Of a stretch of DNA of 36,015 nucleotides, positions 15,645 through 24,040 are shown piece by piece. The notes beneath the pieces were generated by a model. It did not search any database, was not told where the DNA came from, and saw only the letters and a list, made by a program, of their open reading frames with translations. How positions within the stretch are numbered: the first letter of the stretch is position 1; every line of letters starts with the position of its first letter. Source of the stretch: Lachnospiraceae bacterium (GTDB lineage Bacteria > Bacillota > Clostridia > Lachnospirales > Lachnospiraceae); NCBI GenBank assembly GCA_022774705.1, contig JALFLM010000120.1, positions 1-36,015 of the forward strand, given 5' to 3'. The position numbers were made by a program, and so were the translations under genes.

Positions 15645-16010
15645 ATGACCAATCTTCAGATGGGTACCGCAGAATCCCGTTTTGCTGACATCATCTGGTC
15701 TCATGAACCGCTTTCTTCTTCAGATCTGGCCAGATTGAGCGGGGCGGAATTAGGCTGGAAGAAGACCACTTCCTATACAGTCCTGAAACGACTGTGTGAG
15801 AAAGGGATTTTCCAGAATTGCAAAGGTACCGTTACATCACTGATTTCACGTGAAGAGTACTACTCCATGCAGAGCGAGCAGTTTGTGGAAGAAAAGTTCG
15901 GCGGATCTTTACCTGCATTTCTCGCTGCATTTACTGCGAGAAAACGTCTGGATTCCAGAGAGGTGGAAGAGCTGCGCCGTATGGTGGAAGAATATAAGGA
16001 GGAATCATAA
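15645..16010 (+). CDS. BlaI/MecI/CopY-family transcriptional repressor
   Basis: A 121-residue penicillinase-repressor family protein with an N-terminal winged helix (about 8-75, with WKKTTSYTVLKRLCEKG as recognition region) and a C-terminal dimerisation helix region. In this family the repressor is inactivated by proteolysis after activation of the partner M56 membrane protease. The start follows AAGGAGATGATTTT. It shares one overlapping base with the M56 gene and sits behind a strong palindromic operator, so it most likely represses its own operon. A beta-lactamase gene is not present in the window. Confidence 0.93.
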   Translation: MTNLQMGTAESRFADIIWSHEPLSSSDLARLSGAELGWKKTTSYTVLKRLCEKGIFQNCKGTVTSLISREEYYSMQSEQFVEEKFGGSLPAFLAAFTARKRLDSREVEELRRMVEEYKEES

Positions 16011-17632
16011 TGGAAGCTGTATTTCTTAAACTTCTTACTGTCAGCATCAATGTCTCCTGGCTTGTTTTTGCAGTCATGATACTGCGGATTCTGTTTCGCA
16101 GGGCTCCCAAATCCATCCGCTGCATGCTGTGGGCCTTTGTCGCAATCCGCCTGATCTTTCCTTTTTCACCGGAAAGCGAATGGAGTCTTATCCCCGATAT
16201 GGAATTTATGCTTTCCGGCATACTTCAGACGGAAACAACGCCGCCGGAAACGTTTCATTCAGGAACAGTTCAAACAGAAGCGAATGTAATAGAAACAAAT
16301 GTAATGGAAACGAATGCAGTGGAAACAACCCGGTCAGAAACAGCCCGGACAGAACCTGTTCTGCCTGATTCATGGGATGTCCCTTTACTTAATGTTCCTT
16401 TGCTCAATAATACATTCCGGGTTCTTCTGTCTGCCGCATCAATACTGTGGCTTCCGGGATTTTTCCTGTTTCTTGTCTATGCTCTCATCAGTTTTCTCCT
16501 TATCCGTAAAAGAACAGAAGAAGCAGTTTATCTGAAAAGCCGCATATGGATCTGTGACCGTATTCCTTCAGCATTTATTCTGGGCATGATAAGACCCCGC
16601 ATATACCTTCCTTCATCCATAGATGAAGAAGATATACCATATGTTATACTTCATGAAAATGCTCACCTGAAGCGTCTGGATCATATATGGAAACCCTTTG
16701 CATTTCTGCTGCTTTCCGTGTATTGGTTCAACCCGGTCATGTGGATTGCCTGCATTCTGTTCTGCAGAGACATGGAACTTGCCTGTGATGAAAAGGTTAT
16801 CCGGGAATCCGGTTCTGAAATCAAAAAGCCATACTCCCTTGCCCTGATCAACTGCAGCGCTCCCCGAAGAAGGATCGCTCCCTGTCCCCTTTCATTTGGC
16901 GAAACAGGTGTAAAAACAAGAATCCGGGAAATCCTGAGTTACAAAAAGCCGTCTCTCCGGCTCACTCTGGCGGCCCTCATTGTGTCCTTTACCGTATCCG
17001 GCTGCCTGCTGGCAGACCCGAAGACAGAAACGGCTGCTGTAAACGGGTCACTGAACACAGACGCCCAATCCGGGGCAGCGGACGATGTCTTTCTCCCGTC
17101 AGACTATTTCAATACCTGGTTCAGCAGCAATGAAACCGGCCGGACAGACTTTGCCAATTCCTGCCTGTCTTCCTTCTACGATTCACCGCAGGATATTGAT
17201 CTTAATAAATTTTTCTACAACGGTTTTTCCGCAGAAATCGAGGACGCAGACATAAGCTTTCTGGAAAACCAGGGCGCAGACCTGTCAATGGACATAATCA
17301 AGCTGCCGCGCACCGACATGGACCGTATCCTGACCCAATATTTTGGAATCACACTGGCAGAAACCAGCCGGAAAGGCATGGAAAACTTTTATTACAACCC
17401 GGAAACAGACACCTATTACACGCTTCATAACGACTGCTTTTACGAATACATCAACATACAGGAACAACACCCCGGTGAAAACGGGACCATCACCATAATA
17501 TACACTACGAAAAGCCTCCCCGACAGTACCGGGGAAAATGAAAAACGCACCGCAGTCCTGAAAAAAACCGGGGATCAGTATCAGTTCCTCAGCAACCGGA
17601 TTTATACTGTTGAAAACCATCCCGGAAATTAA
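16010..17632 (+). CDS. BlaR1/MecR1-like M56 family sensor metallopeptidase
   Basis: A 540-residue membrane protease that would sense an extracellular signal and trigger loss of the BlaI-type repressor. Hydrophobic segments lie near 8-28, 37-52, 135-165, 230-252 and 312-335. The zinc site is HENAH (215-219) with ELACDE downstream. Between the second and third segments lies a low-complexity, Thr/Glu-rich stretch (about 73-117) of repeated ET-type units. After the last membrane segment, about 205 extracytoplasmic residues contain no visible SxxK penicillin-binding motif, unlike true BlaR1. Its inducer therefore need not be a beta-lactam. Confidence 0.88.
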   Translation: MEAVFLKLLTVSINVSWLVFAVMILRILFRRAPKSIRCMLWAFVAIRLIFPFSPESEWSLIPDMEFMLSGILQTETTPPETFHSGTVQTEANVIETNVMETNAVETTRSETARTEPVLPDSWDVPLLNVPLLNNTFRVLLSAASILWLPGFFLFLVYALISFLLIRKRTEEAVYLKSRIWICDRIPSAFILGMIRPRIYLPSSIDEEDIPYVILHENAHLKRLDHIWKPFAFLLLSVYWFNPVMWIACILFCRDMELACDEKVIRESGSEIKKPYSLALINCSAPRRRIAPCPLSFGETGVKTRIREILSYKKPSLRLTLAALIVSFTVSGCLLADPKTETAAVNGSLNTDAQSGAADDVFLPSDYFNTWFSSNETGRTDFANSCLSSFYDSPQDIDLNKFFYNGFSAEIEDADISFLENQGADLSMDIIKLPRTDMDRILTQYFGITLAETSRKGMENFYYNPETDTYYTLHNDCFYEYINIQEQHPGENGTITIIYTTKSLPDSTGENEKRTAVLKKTGDQYQFLSNRIYTVENHPGN

Positions 17633-17650
17633 TTCAGAGAAAATTCCGAA

Positions 17651-17688
17651 CTGCATGCAACCTGTTCCCTCCTGCATGCAACCTGTTC
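17651..17688 (+). promoter_or_regulatory. Direct repeats upstream of the LytTR gene, candidate LytTR site
   Basis: CTGCATGCAACCTGTTC occurs at 17651-17667 and again at 17672-17688, a 21-bp period (two helical turns). It ends nine bases before a -35 element. LytTR regulators typically bind two direct repeats about 21-22 bp apart beside the -35, so this could be the autoregulatory site of the gene below. Confidence 0.5.
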
Positions 17689-17696
17689 TGTTTCTC

Positions 17697-17725
17697 TTGT
17701 CTGCCGGTTCGGTATATGTTTTAAT
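17697..17725 (+). promoter_or_regulatory. Putative promoter of the LytTR operon
   Basis: TTGTCT (17697-17702), 17 bp, TTTAAT (17720-17725). Moderate match; its position just after the 21-bp direct repeats supports it. Confidence 0.45.
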
Positions 17726-17771
17726 AGAATCAGATCAATTAATGGTTCTGGAAAAGAATTCGCAGATTCAT

Positions 17772-17818
17772 AAATTCCTGTTCCGGAAATTCCTGTTTTA
17801 GAAATTTCCGTTTTCCGG
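17772..17818 (+). repeat. Imperfect 15-17 bp tandem repeats in the LytTR leader
   Basis: Three units at 17772-17786, 17787-17801 and 17802-17818 of the form AAATTCCTGTTNNNG, the third diverged. They lie between the putative promoter and the LytTR start codon. No function is evident. Confidence 0.6.
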
Positions 17819-17847
17819 AATCTGCTGAAAGGAGGCGCTGCTGTCCG

Positions 17848-18297
17848 ATGCTTAAGATTAAACTGCTGCTTGGCAAAGAACTGTGCGATTCCGTTGCGGA
17901 AGAACTGACGGCATCCGGCCACATAATTACCGAAGATGCCGATTTTATTCTGACAGAGAACCGGAATTACCCCGACCTGATCATCGGCAAAAGGGACGGT
18001 GAAATCTTTCGTCTGAAGCTTGCCGATATTACACATATCGAAAGCCTGGGACATGATATCATCGCCCACTGCGGTGGCCGGGAATACAAGCTGTCCGAGC
18101 GGCTCATACGCCTGCAGAATCTGCTGAACCCGGAGGATTTTCTTCGTATCAGCAATTCCGTTATCGTCAATGTTCACTGTATTCAGTCCATCAAGCCTGC
18201 ACTGTCAGCCAGATTCATCCTGACTTTATCAGACGGCTGCAGGGTGGATGTCACACGAAGCTATTATTACATTTTCAAGGACTTTTTCAAAATATAA
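17848..18297 (+). CDS. LytTR-domain transcriptional regulator
   Basis: A 149-residue protein with a short N-terminal segment (1-about 45), without a recognisable receiver domain, followed by a LytTR DNA-binding domain (about 48-148). Diagnostic parts are the IFRLKLADITHIESLGHD, YKLSERLIRLQNLL and FLRISNSVIVNVHCIQSI stretches. Single-domain LytTR proteins of this size are usually paired with a small membrane protein that restrains them. The membrane protein encoded 12 bases downstream is a likely partner. The start ATG 17848 follows GGAGG at a long distance (about 12 bases), so the start is fairly but not fully certain. Confidence 0.88.
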   Translation: MLKIKLLLGKELCDSVAEELTASGHIITEDADFILTENRNYPDLIIGKRDGEIFRLKLADITHIESLGHDIIAHCGGREYKLSERLIRLQNLLNPEDFLRISNSVIVNVHCIQSIKPALSARFILTLSDGCRVDVTRSYYYIFKDFFKI

Positions 18298-18309
18298 GGA
18301 GGGGATTTT

Positions 18310-19116
18310 ATGCTTTCGATAAGTCTGCTGTTTCTGATTGGTCTGATGGTCGTCCTGGTTGCAGCCAGTACCATGTTTTATCTGCATGTATACACAAAAA
18401 AGATCAACCGGCGCCTCCAGGAAGGTCCTGACGGAAACAGAAAGGAATTGTGGTCACCGTTTCGCTTTTGTCTCACATCCGCAGCGGTGACCGTACTGAT
18501 TCTGGTTGTGCTGCTGCTCATTCTGGTTGCTGTTTCCGACAGCAGAAATTCAAACTCAAATGACAATGCGGCAACAACCAACTGCAATTTCTATACCAAA
18601 GAGGAGATCGAAGGTATCTCCTGGCTTTCAAACTATTCCATGGAGGAAAACGCAGGATATACACGCCATGAAGCACAGGATGAAAACTTCCGGTATACCT
18701 GTTTTATCAGTGAAGAGCCTTACGATGACATGCACCCCGGATTTCTTGTATTTATTGAATATATCGGAGCTGCAGAACTTTCCGATTTCGAAACCACCTG
18801 TCTTTACGGAGAATTCCGGTTCGCGTCCAGGCCAGGAGCCTCCGGGCTGGGTGCCGGAGGAGGAACGGTGGATTCTGTTGTATGTTTTACCGGCAATGCA
18901 GCGCAATTTGAAGGACGGTTCACCGGAACCTATGGCCTCTTCACAGAAAAAGACTTTGAACAGTACCAGACAGAATACGAGAAGGCCTTTAAGCAGGATA
19001 CCATCGTCGATGAACTGGATTACGCATCTGTGACCGCACAGTTTACCATCGACTTTGATTACCTGTTCGGAACTGATGAAATGGAAGAAGAGAATGCGAT
19101 ATTTGCTATCAATTAG
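18310..19116 (+). CDS. Uncharacterised membrane protein, LytTR-operon partner
   Basis: A 268-residue protein of unknown family. Two hydrophobic segments (about 4-25 and 55-78) flank a basic cytoplasmic loop, followed by about 190 residues that would lie outside the membrane. This outer part is acidic and rich in aromatic residues, with one Gly-rich run near 178-186. It starts 13 bases after the LytTR stop with AGGAGGGGATTTT before ATG, and a terminator follows, so the two genes form an operon. By position it could be the signal-sensing or inhibitory partner of the LytTR regulator. It does not look like the common DUF3021 partner, which has four membrane segments. Confidence 0.75.
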   Translation: MLSISLLFLIGLMVVLVAASTMFYLHVYTKKINRRLQEGPDGNRKELWSPFRFCLTSAAVTVLILVVLLLILVAVSDSRNSNSNDNAATTNCNFYTKEEIEGISWLSNYSMEENAGYTRHEAQDENFRYTCFISEEPYDDMHPGFLVFIEYIGAAELSDFETTCLYGEFRFASRPGASGLGAGGGTVDSVVCFTGNAAQFEGRFTGTYGLFTEKDFEQYQTEYEKAFKQDTIVDELDYASVTAQFTIDFDYLFGTDEMEEENAIFAIN

Positions 19117-19199
19117 CAGCAAGCGGATATTCCGGCGCTGCCCGGTAACGAAGGAATCTGAAACTTCTCTCTTCTCTTTCCGATTTTCTCAAAAAACAG

Positions 19200-19236
19200 C
19201 GTTCTCCGGTTCATTGCCGGAGAACGATATTTTTTG
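19200..19236. terminator. Bidirectional intrinsic terminator
   Basis: CGTTCTCCGG (19200-19209) pairs perfectly with CCGGAGAACG (19217-19226) around a 7-base loop. The plus side is followed by ATATTTTTTG and the minus side by CTGTTTTTTG. It would end both the LytTR operon and the convergent ATPase gene. Confidence 0.92.
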
Positions 19237-19301
19237 AAACATATTATAAACCTGTTTCAGCACATGTTTTCCACATGCCTGAATCTGTTTTCAAACCCGG
19301 T

Positions 19302-21092
19302 CTACAGTTGTTTCAGATACTCTTCTACATTCAGATATGTCACATTTTCGGCGGTCTCTTCTGACACATCTTTCAGCTCAGCTGTCTCCCCTCTGTAGAT
19401 TACATACTTTCCTTTAATCGGACCATATCTGAATTCCGTATCCCTGCATTTCTTCTCATCCAGCAGATGCCTGCACTGCTGCGGTACAATTTTCATGCTG
19501 TGCTTAATCTCATAGATCTCACAGTTTCCTTCTTCCGGATCAAAAACAACCATGTCAAACTCGCCAATCGCAAACTGTAATCTGAAAACTTCGCAGTGTT
19601 TTCTGGATAATTTTGTTTCCAAAAGAACAATATCTTCCATCATTCTACCTTTGATTTCATCCATGATCCGTTCCGTTACACGTTTTCTCTCAGTCAGAGA
19701 CATATTTCTGAATTTTTCATCCTGCATAAGGGATTTAATCAATGCTTCTGCCTGGGAATACCGCATACCGGGCTGCGAAAATGCCGTTCTGGTTTCTCTG
19801 CGGTTATAATCAGACATCCATCTGGTTTCGATTTCTACTGTAAGGTCCAGAAGATCCAGATATTCTTTTATCTCAAAACGATGTACATCCTGTATTACCA
19901 CAGACTGTTCTTCTTTATTCCGGATTTCCAACAGAGATTTCAGCGTTTCATTTACTTTTGCAATATCAATCCGATCCAGAATATCGGTCGGTTTCTCACG
20001 ATCTTTTCTAAGATTCTTTGCCGATATCCCCAAATCATTTGATTTGAAATTTCTGGTTAAGACCTCAATCGTAAATCGATGATTCATATCTTCAACAATA
20101 CGATTAATTGCATTCGTCAATTCATTCTTCTCATATAATTCACGCAGGGAACGAAAATGGTCTTCATACTGATAATTTTTCAACGAATGCTGGATATTAC
20201 GGGCAATCGCACTGTCCACATATTCATCCGTGCTTTTCCTGGTAGCAAAAATCACATCATCATTATAATGTCTGCCGCCCATACTCATCGTACCGCCATA
20301 ACGGATATAATCATCAATACCAGCTACACCCAGGACATTTTCAAACTCACGGTATGGAATGAAAGTTGTATGAGACATGATACACCGGTCATACAACTCC
20401 TCATCCTCCGAGAACATAAATCCAAGAGAATCCGTACCTGACAGAACAATTTTCATTCCGCTGGCTGCAAATACGTCAGAGAACAAAGCTGCACCTTCAA
20501 TAAAATCATCAAGTAGCGTTACCTCATCAATAAACACATAACGATAACCATTTGACTCAAGATATTTTAAATCCTGATTCACATCGTCAAGACTTCTGCT
20601 GTCCTGTATCTGCATAAACACCGTTTTGCTTCTCATCTCTGCATCCATCTCAAGAATCAATTGACGGATCAAGGTCGTTTTTCCTGTTCTTCTTAAACCA
20701 TATAAAATATATATTCTATCATGAATGTCTCCATAAACGTAATCATACAGCTGTTTATAACATTCACGCTTTCGCCATCCGGCAACCGACTGTACAAAGC
20801 GATCCAGTTCCGGACCAATTCGAACAGCACAATGAAACTGATATGACAAAGCCGCTGCTTCTGCATATTTTATTCCTGCTTCTTTTAACAGCTTTTGCAG
20901 TTCTTTTCTTCTTTCGATCTGTTTTGTCAATAATTCCAGTTCATCTTCTCTGGCCCTTCTGGAACGTTGCTTTCCATTTTCTCTCCACTGATAATAAGCA
21001 TATTCTTTTCCATTTATTCTCTTGTAAGTGATACCGCCGGATGGCAATGTTTCGATCTCGGCAAGAATCCTGGCGTATTCTTCATTCAACAT
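19302..21092 (-). CDS. AAA ATPase with N-terminal basic domain and nuclease-like C-terminus
   Basis: A 596-residue protein. The N-terminus (about 14-70) has a small basic domain with LPSGGITYKRINGKEYAYYQ, seen in Firmicutes proteins with nucleic-acid contexts, then a coiled-coil-like segment. The AAA_14-type ATPase follows: Walker A GLRRTGKT (132-139), Walker B YVFIDE (185-190) and sensor-1 LSGTDS (217-222). The C-terminus (about 470-596) contains GEFDMVV then CEIYEIKHS, matching a PD-(D/E)XK nuclease-like core (Asp513, Glu528, Lys530). Such ATPases are widespread, poorly characterised and often accessory. It stands alone, with an AT-rich palindrome over its promoter. Possible roles are defence or DNA handling. 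Confidence 0.8.
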   Translation of the reverse strand: MLNEEYARILAEIETLPSGGITYKRINGKEYAYYQWRENGKQRSRRAREDELELLTKQIERRKELQKLLKEAGIKYAEAAALSYQFHCAVRIGPELDRFVQSVAGWRKRECYKQLYDYVYGDIHDRIYILYGLRRTGKTTLIRQLILEMDAEMRSKTVFMQIQDSRSLDDVNQDLKYLESNGYRYVFIDEVTLLDDFIEGAALFSDVFAASGMKIVLSGTDSLGFMFSEDEELYDRCIMSHTTFIPYREFENVLGVAGIDDYIRYGGTMSMGGRHYNDDVIFATRKSTDEYVDSAIARNIQHSLKNYQYEDHFRSLRELYEKNELTNAINRIVEDMNHRFTIEVLTRNFKSNDLGISAKNLRKDREKPTDILDRIDIAKVNETLKSLLEIRNKEEQSVVIQDVHRFEIKEYLDLLDLTVEIETRWMSDYNRRETRTAFSQPGMRYSQAEALIKSLMQDEKFRNMSLTERKRVTERIMDEIKGRMMEDIVLLETKLSRKHCEVFRLQFAIGEFDMVVFDPEEGNCEIYEIKHSMKIVPQQCRHLLDEKKCRDTEFRYGPIKGKYVIYRGETAELKDVSEETAENVTYLNVEEYLKQL

Positions 21093-21124
21093 GTGTATCC
21101 CTCCTTACAATCCAATTTTAACTT

Positions 21125-21164
21125 TTTTAACTTTATTTGTAAAGTTAAAATTATTGGCAGTCAA
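21125..21164 (-). promoter_or_regulatory. Promoter and palindrome of the AAA ATPase gene
   Basis: Minus strand -35 TTGACT (21159-21164), 17 bp, -10 TACAAA (21136-21141). A perfect 10-bp inverted repeat TTTTAACTTT-N6-AAAGTTAAAA (21125-21150) covers the -10, and a further TTTTAACTTT-like copy follows nearer the gene. Together this suggests an operator. The strong RBS AAGGAGGG precedes the ATPase start. Confidence 0.55.
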
Positions 21165-21168
21165 ATAC

Positions 21169-22392
21169 TCATACCATCTTCTCCGCCAGCCGCCGGATCA
21201 CTTTTTCACAGCGCTCGATATCGGCGCACCGCACATATTCATCGGGCTTGTGGGCCATTTCCAGATCCCCGGGGCCGTAGGACATACAATTGTGATTGCC
21301 CAGGATTCCTGAAATAACAGCCGTATCCGTATAACCGGGAAACGTACTGATGACTGTTTCCTGTCCCGTGATCTCGTCTGCTGCTTCCTTCAGCCGGGCA
21401 AGCAGCAGGGAATCCGGGTCTTTTTCCACCGGCGGACGGCTTCCCGTAACCACATAGCTGCCCCGGCAGCCGGGCACCTGACGGCAGGCATGATCAAGAG
21501 CTGTCTGCACCAGTTCTTCTGCTTTTTCCAGATTCATGGGCGGCACCAGGCGCATATCGATCCATACTTTCGCCCGGTCCGGCACCACATAGGGCCGGTA
21601 TCCGCCCTCGATCTGCCCGAAGGTGACCGTGGAAACGCCCAGATCCTCATGGGACGGACAGGCAAGGATTCCCCTGCGGATTTCACAGATTGTCTCGGAA
21701 ATGCAGGCAACAGCATCGGCACCCTTCCACGGAGTTCCCGCATGGGCTGTAATCCCCTCTACGGTCACTTCAAACCAGGTTCGCCCCTTATGCGCCACCT
21801 GAATCTGACCGTTGGTGGGCTCCATATCAAGAATCCAGTCCTTCTCCGTCACCCAGCCGGAACGGATTGCCGCCTCCGACCCCCGCATGAAATCCTCCTC
21901 ATCCATGGTGCCGATAAACACCAGCGGGTACTGAAGCCTCCTTCTGCAGGCCGCCATCCGCGCAAACACTGTCATGGCGCAGGCCAGCCCGGACTTCATA
22001 TCACAGGCTCCACGCCCGTAAATCTTTCCATCTTTCATCACCGCACCAAACGGCGGAAACTCCTCCGACCAGCCATCGCCCGCAACCACCGTATCCATAT
22101 GGCAGATAAACACCAGTGCAGGCCCCTCGCAAACCCCCGGAATCCGCGCCATCACATTAAACCGCCCGGGAAGCACCTCCTCCCGAACCGTCTCAATCCC
22201 CCTGAATGAAAACCAGTCGCACACAAACCCGGCAATCTCCCCCTCAAACACCCCCGGGTCCGTACTCTCAATCCCAACCAGCACCCGGGTCAGACCCACC
22301 GCATCACAAACCTCCAGAGCCCTCTCACGCCACGGAACCAGAGCATCTGAATTATTACCCATCATCTCATCCACTCCATTCATATGATTCAT
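21169..22392 (-). CDS. M20 family metallohydrolase (ArgE/DapE/carboxypeptidase-like)
   Basis: A 407-residue zinc hydrolase when started at ATG 22392, which has GGGGAGG upstream. An open extension to 22473 is GC-rich, contains duplicated DEMMG-like sequence and has no ribosome binding site. Metal-ligand motifs are FICHMDTVV (first His/Asp), GRGACDMKSG (bridging Asp), GTMDEEDF (base Glu and ligand) and a C-terminal H of MAHKPDE. The dimerisation domain has VEGITAHAGTP. The family removes acyl or carbamoyl groups from amino acids or cuts dipeptides. It lies downstream of nfnB on the same strand, but 260 bp and an inverted-repeat element intervene. A part in purine ring-product hydrolysis is possible but unproven. 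Confidence 0.87.
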   Translation of the reverse strand: MNHMNGVDEMMGNNSDALVPWRERALEVCDAVGLTRVLVGIESTDPGVFEGEIAGFVCDWFSFRGIETVREEVLPGRFNVMARIPGVCEGPALVFICHMDTVVAGDGWSEEFPPFGAVMKDGKIYGRGACDMKSGLACAMTVFARMAACRRRLQYPLVFIGTMDEEDFMRGSEAAIRSGWVTEKDWILDMEPTNGQIQVAHKGRTWFEVTVEGITAHAGTPWKGADAVACISETICEIRRGILACPSHEDLGVSTVTFGQIEGGYRPYVVPDRAKVWIDMRLVPPMNLEKAEELVQTALDHACRQVPGCRGSYVVTGSRPPVEKDPDSLLLARLKEAADEITGQETVISTFPGYTDTAVISGILGNHNCMSYGPGDLEMAHKPDEYVRCADIERCEKVIRRLAEKMV

Positions 22393-22474
22393 CAACTCAT
22401 CCTCCCCATTTATACGATCCATGCCCATCATCTCATCCACACACCCAACAAACCAACACGCCCTCTCCCCCATC

Positions 22475-22647
22475 CATCAGCCGCCGGGACATTGCCGCCG
22501 CGACGGGGATTTCCCCCGCAATAAACAACGAAGGGTTTGAACTGCACAACTCCTGAAGCGGACATTCCCAGTCCGCGTAAGGAGTTCGTACGGCTCAAAC
22601 CCGTAGCTTTCGCCAAAATCCCCATCGCCGGCAGCCCCCGACTGATG
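22475..22647. repeat. 173-nt imperfect inverted repeat, candidate structured RNA or dispersed element
   Basis: Arms pair over most of the length: CATCAG/CTGATG at the ends, then CCGGG/CCCCG, GCCG/CGGC, GGGGATTT (22505-22512)/AAATCCCC. A central bubble follows (about 20 nt against 13 nt). The upper stem is GGGTTTGA (22533-22540)/TCAAACCC (22595-22602), AACTCCT/AGGAGTT and GCGGAC/GTCCGC around the loop ATTCCCA. A long hairpin with one central bubble is the shape of 6S RNA, but a 6S identity is not claimed. Orientation is unknown. From memory, short spurious proteins with translations like LRCLLRGKSPSRRQCP turn up in many gut Firmicutes, which would fit a dispersed element. Confidence 0.7.
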
Positions 22648-22651
22648 AGAT

Positions 22652-24040
22652 TTACTTACTTAAATATTCGTGGATACTCTTTGCTCCTGTCTTTCCTGCT
22701 TCCATCGCCAGGATTACAGTTGCTGCGCCGGTTACGGCATCGCCGCCGGCGAATACGCCTTCACGGCTGGTCTTTCCTTTTTCATCCGCTGTGATACATT
22801 TCCATTTGTTGACTTCCAGACCTTCTGTTGTACTGGAAATCAGCGGGTTGGGTGATGTACCGAGAGACATAATGACCGTATCCGCTTCGATTTCAAAATC
22901 GGATCCGGGCACTTCCACCGGGCGTCTTCTGCCGGAAGCATCGGGCTCGCCCAGTTCCATTTTACGGACAACAACGCCCTTTACCCAGCCGTTGTCATCG
23001 GTGAGAATCTCCACCGGATTGGTCAGCAGGTCGAAGATGATACCTTCTTCTTTGGCATGATGTACTTCCTCCACACGGGCGGGCAGCTCCGCTTCACTTC
23101 TGCGGTATACGATATGTGTTTCAGCGCCGAGACGAAGTGCAGTTCTTGCAGCATCCATGGCCACATTACCACCGCCTACCACAACAACCTTCTTTCCTCT
23201 GGAAATGGGGGTATCGTAGTCATCGCGGAAGGCTTTCATCAGATTGTTTCTGGTCAGGAATTCATTAGCGGAAAATACACCGTTGGCATTCTCGCCGGGG
23301 ATTCCCATAAATTTGGGCAGACCGGCGCCGGAGCCGATAAAGACTGCCTGGAAACCTTCCTGATCCATCAGTTCATCTATGGTAACCGATTTGCCGATGA
23401 TAACATTGGTCTCAATCTTAACGCCCAGCTTGCGCACATTTTCGATTTCCGTCTTTACAACGGTCTGCTTCGGCAGACGGAATTCGGGAATACCGTAGGT
23501 CAGCACACCGCCGGGTTCATGAAGGGCTTCAAAGATCGTAACTTCATATCCCAGCTTGGCCAGATCTCCGGCACAGGTAAGTCCTGCAGGGCCGGCACCG
23601 ATTACGGCTACCTTTTTGCCGTTGGTTTTTTCAGGAGCTGCAGGAACAAATCCGTTTTCTCTGGACCAGTCAGCTACAAAGCGCTCCAGCTTACCGATGG
23701 AAATCGGTTCACCCTTCTTTCCGCGGATACATTTACCTTCACACTGGCTTTCCTGAGGGCACACACGGCCGCAGACTGCAGGCAGCGCAGAAGACCGGGC
23801 AATAATCTCCGCAGCTTCTTTAAAGTTTCCTTTTTCCACTTCACCGATGAAGGCAGGGATGTTGATGGAAACAGGGCATCCGGTCATACACTGTGCATTT
23901 TTCTTGCATTTGATGCAGCGGGCCGCTTCCTCCATGGCTTCTTCCTGATTGTAACCCAGGCAGACCTCCTCAAAATTGGCTGCTCTTACTTTGGGATCCT
24001 GTTCTCTGACGGGAACCTTCTTTAATACATCTTTTGCCAT
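22652..24040 (-). CDS. nfnB: NfnB-type NADPH-dependent oxidoreductase large subunit (GltD-like)
   Basis: A 462-residue flavoprotein of the glutamate synthase small-subunit family. Two N-terminal [4Fe-4S] motifs use Cys42, 45, 51, 55 and Cys90, 94, 100, 104. The FAD-binding GAGPAG is at 148-153 and the NADP-binding VVVVGGGNVAMDAA lies near 282-295. With the NfnA-like gene directly upstream (TAATG overlap) it matches the NfnAB electron-bifurcating transhydrogenase, which couples NADH, NADPH and ferredoxin. SudAB-type sulfide dehydrogenase is the close alternative. It is the last gene of the purine operon, and its place there suggests a role in disposing of electrons from purine oxidation. Confidence 0.88.
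   Translation of the reverse strand: MAKDVLKKVPVREQDPKVRAANFEEVCLGYNQEEAMEEAARCIKCKKNAQCMTGCPVSINIPAFIGEVEKGNFKEAAEIIARSSALPAVCGRVCPQESQCEGKCIRGKKGEPISIGKLERFVADWSRENGFVPAAPEKTNGKKVAVIGAGPAGLTCAGDLAKLGYEVTIFEALHEPGGVLTYGIPEFRLPKQTVVKTEIENVRKLGVKIETNVIIGKSVTIDELMDQEGFQAVFIGSGAGLPKFMGIPGENANGVFSANEFLTRNNLMKAFRDDYDTPISRGKKVVVVGGGNVAMDAARTALRLGAETHIVYRRSEAELPARVEEVHHAKEEGIIFDLLTNPVEILTDDNGWVKGVVVRKMELGEPDASGRRRPVEVPGSDFEIEADTVIMSLGTSPNPLISSTTEGLEVNKWKCITADEKGKTSREGVFAGGDAVTGAATVILAMEAGKTGAKSIHEYLSK

Noticed and set aside
22393-22473. Longer N-terminus of the M20 hydrolase
   Set aside because: No ribosome binding site at 22473 and duplicated low-complexity codons; ATG 22392 has GGGGAGG.
23057-24025. 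Plus-strand open frame opposite nfnB
   Set aside because: Fully antisense to the Nfn-type gene, with no ribosome binding site or recognisable domain. Similar shadows lie opposite xdh (26689-28029) and ygfK (29215-30627).
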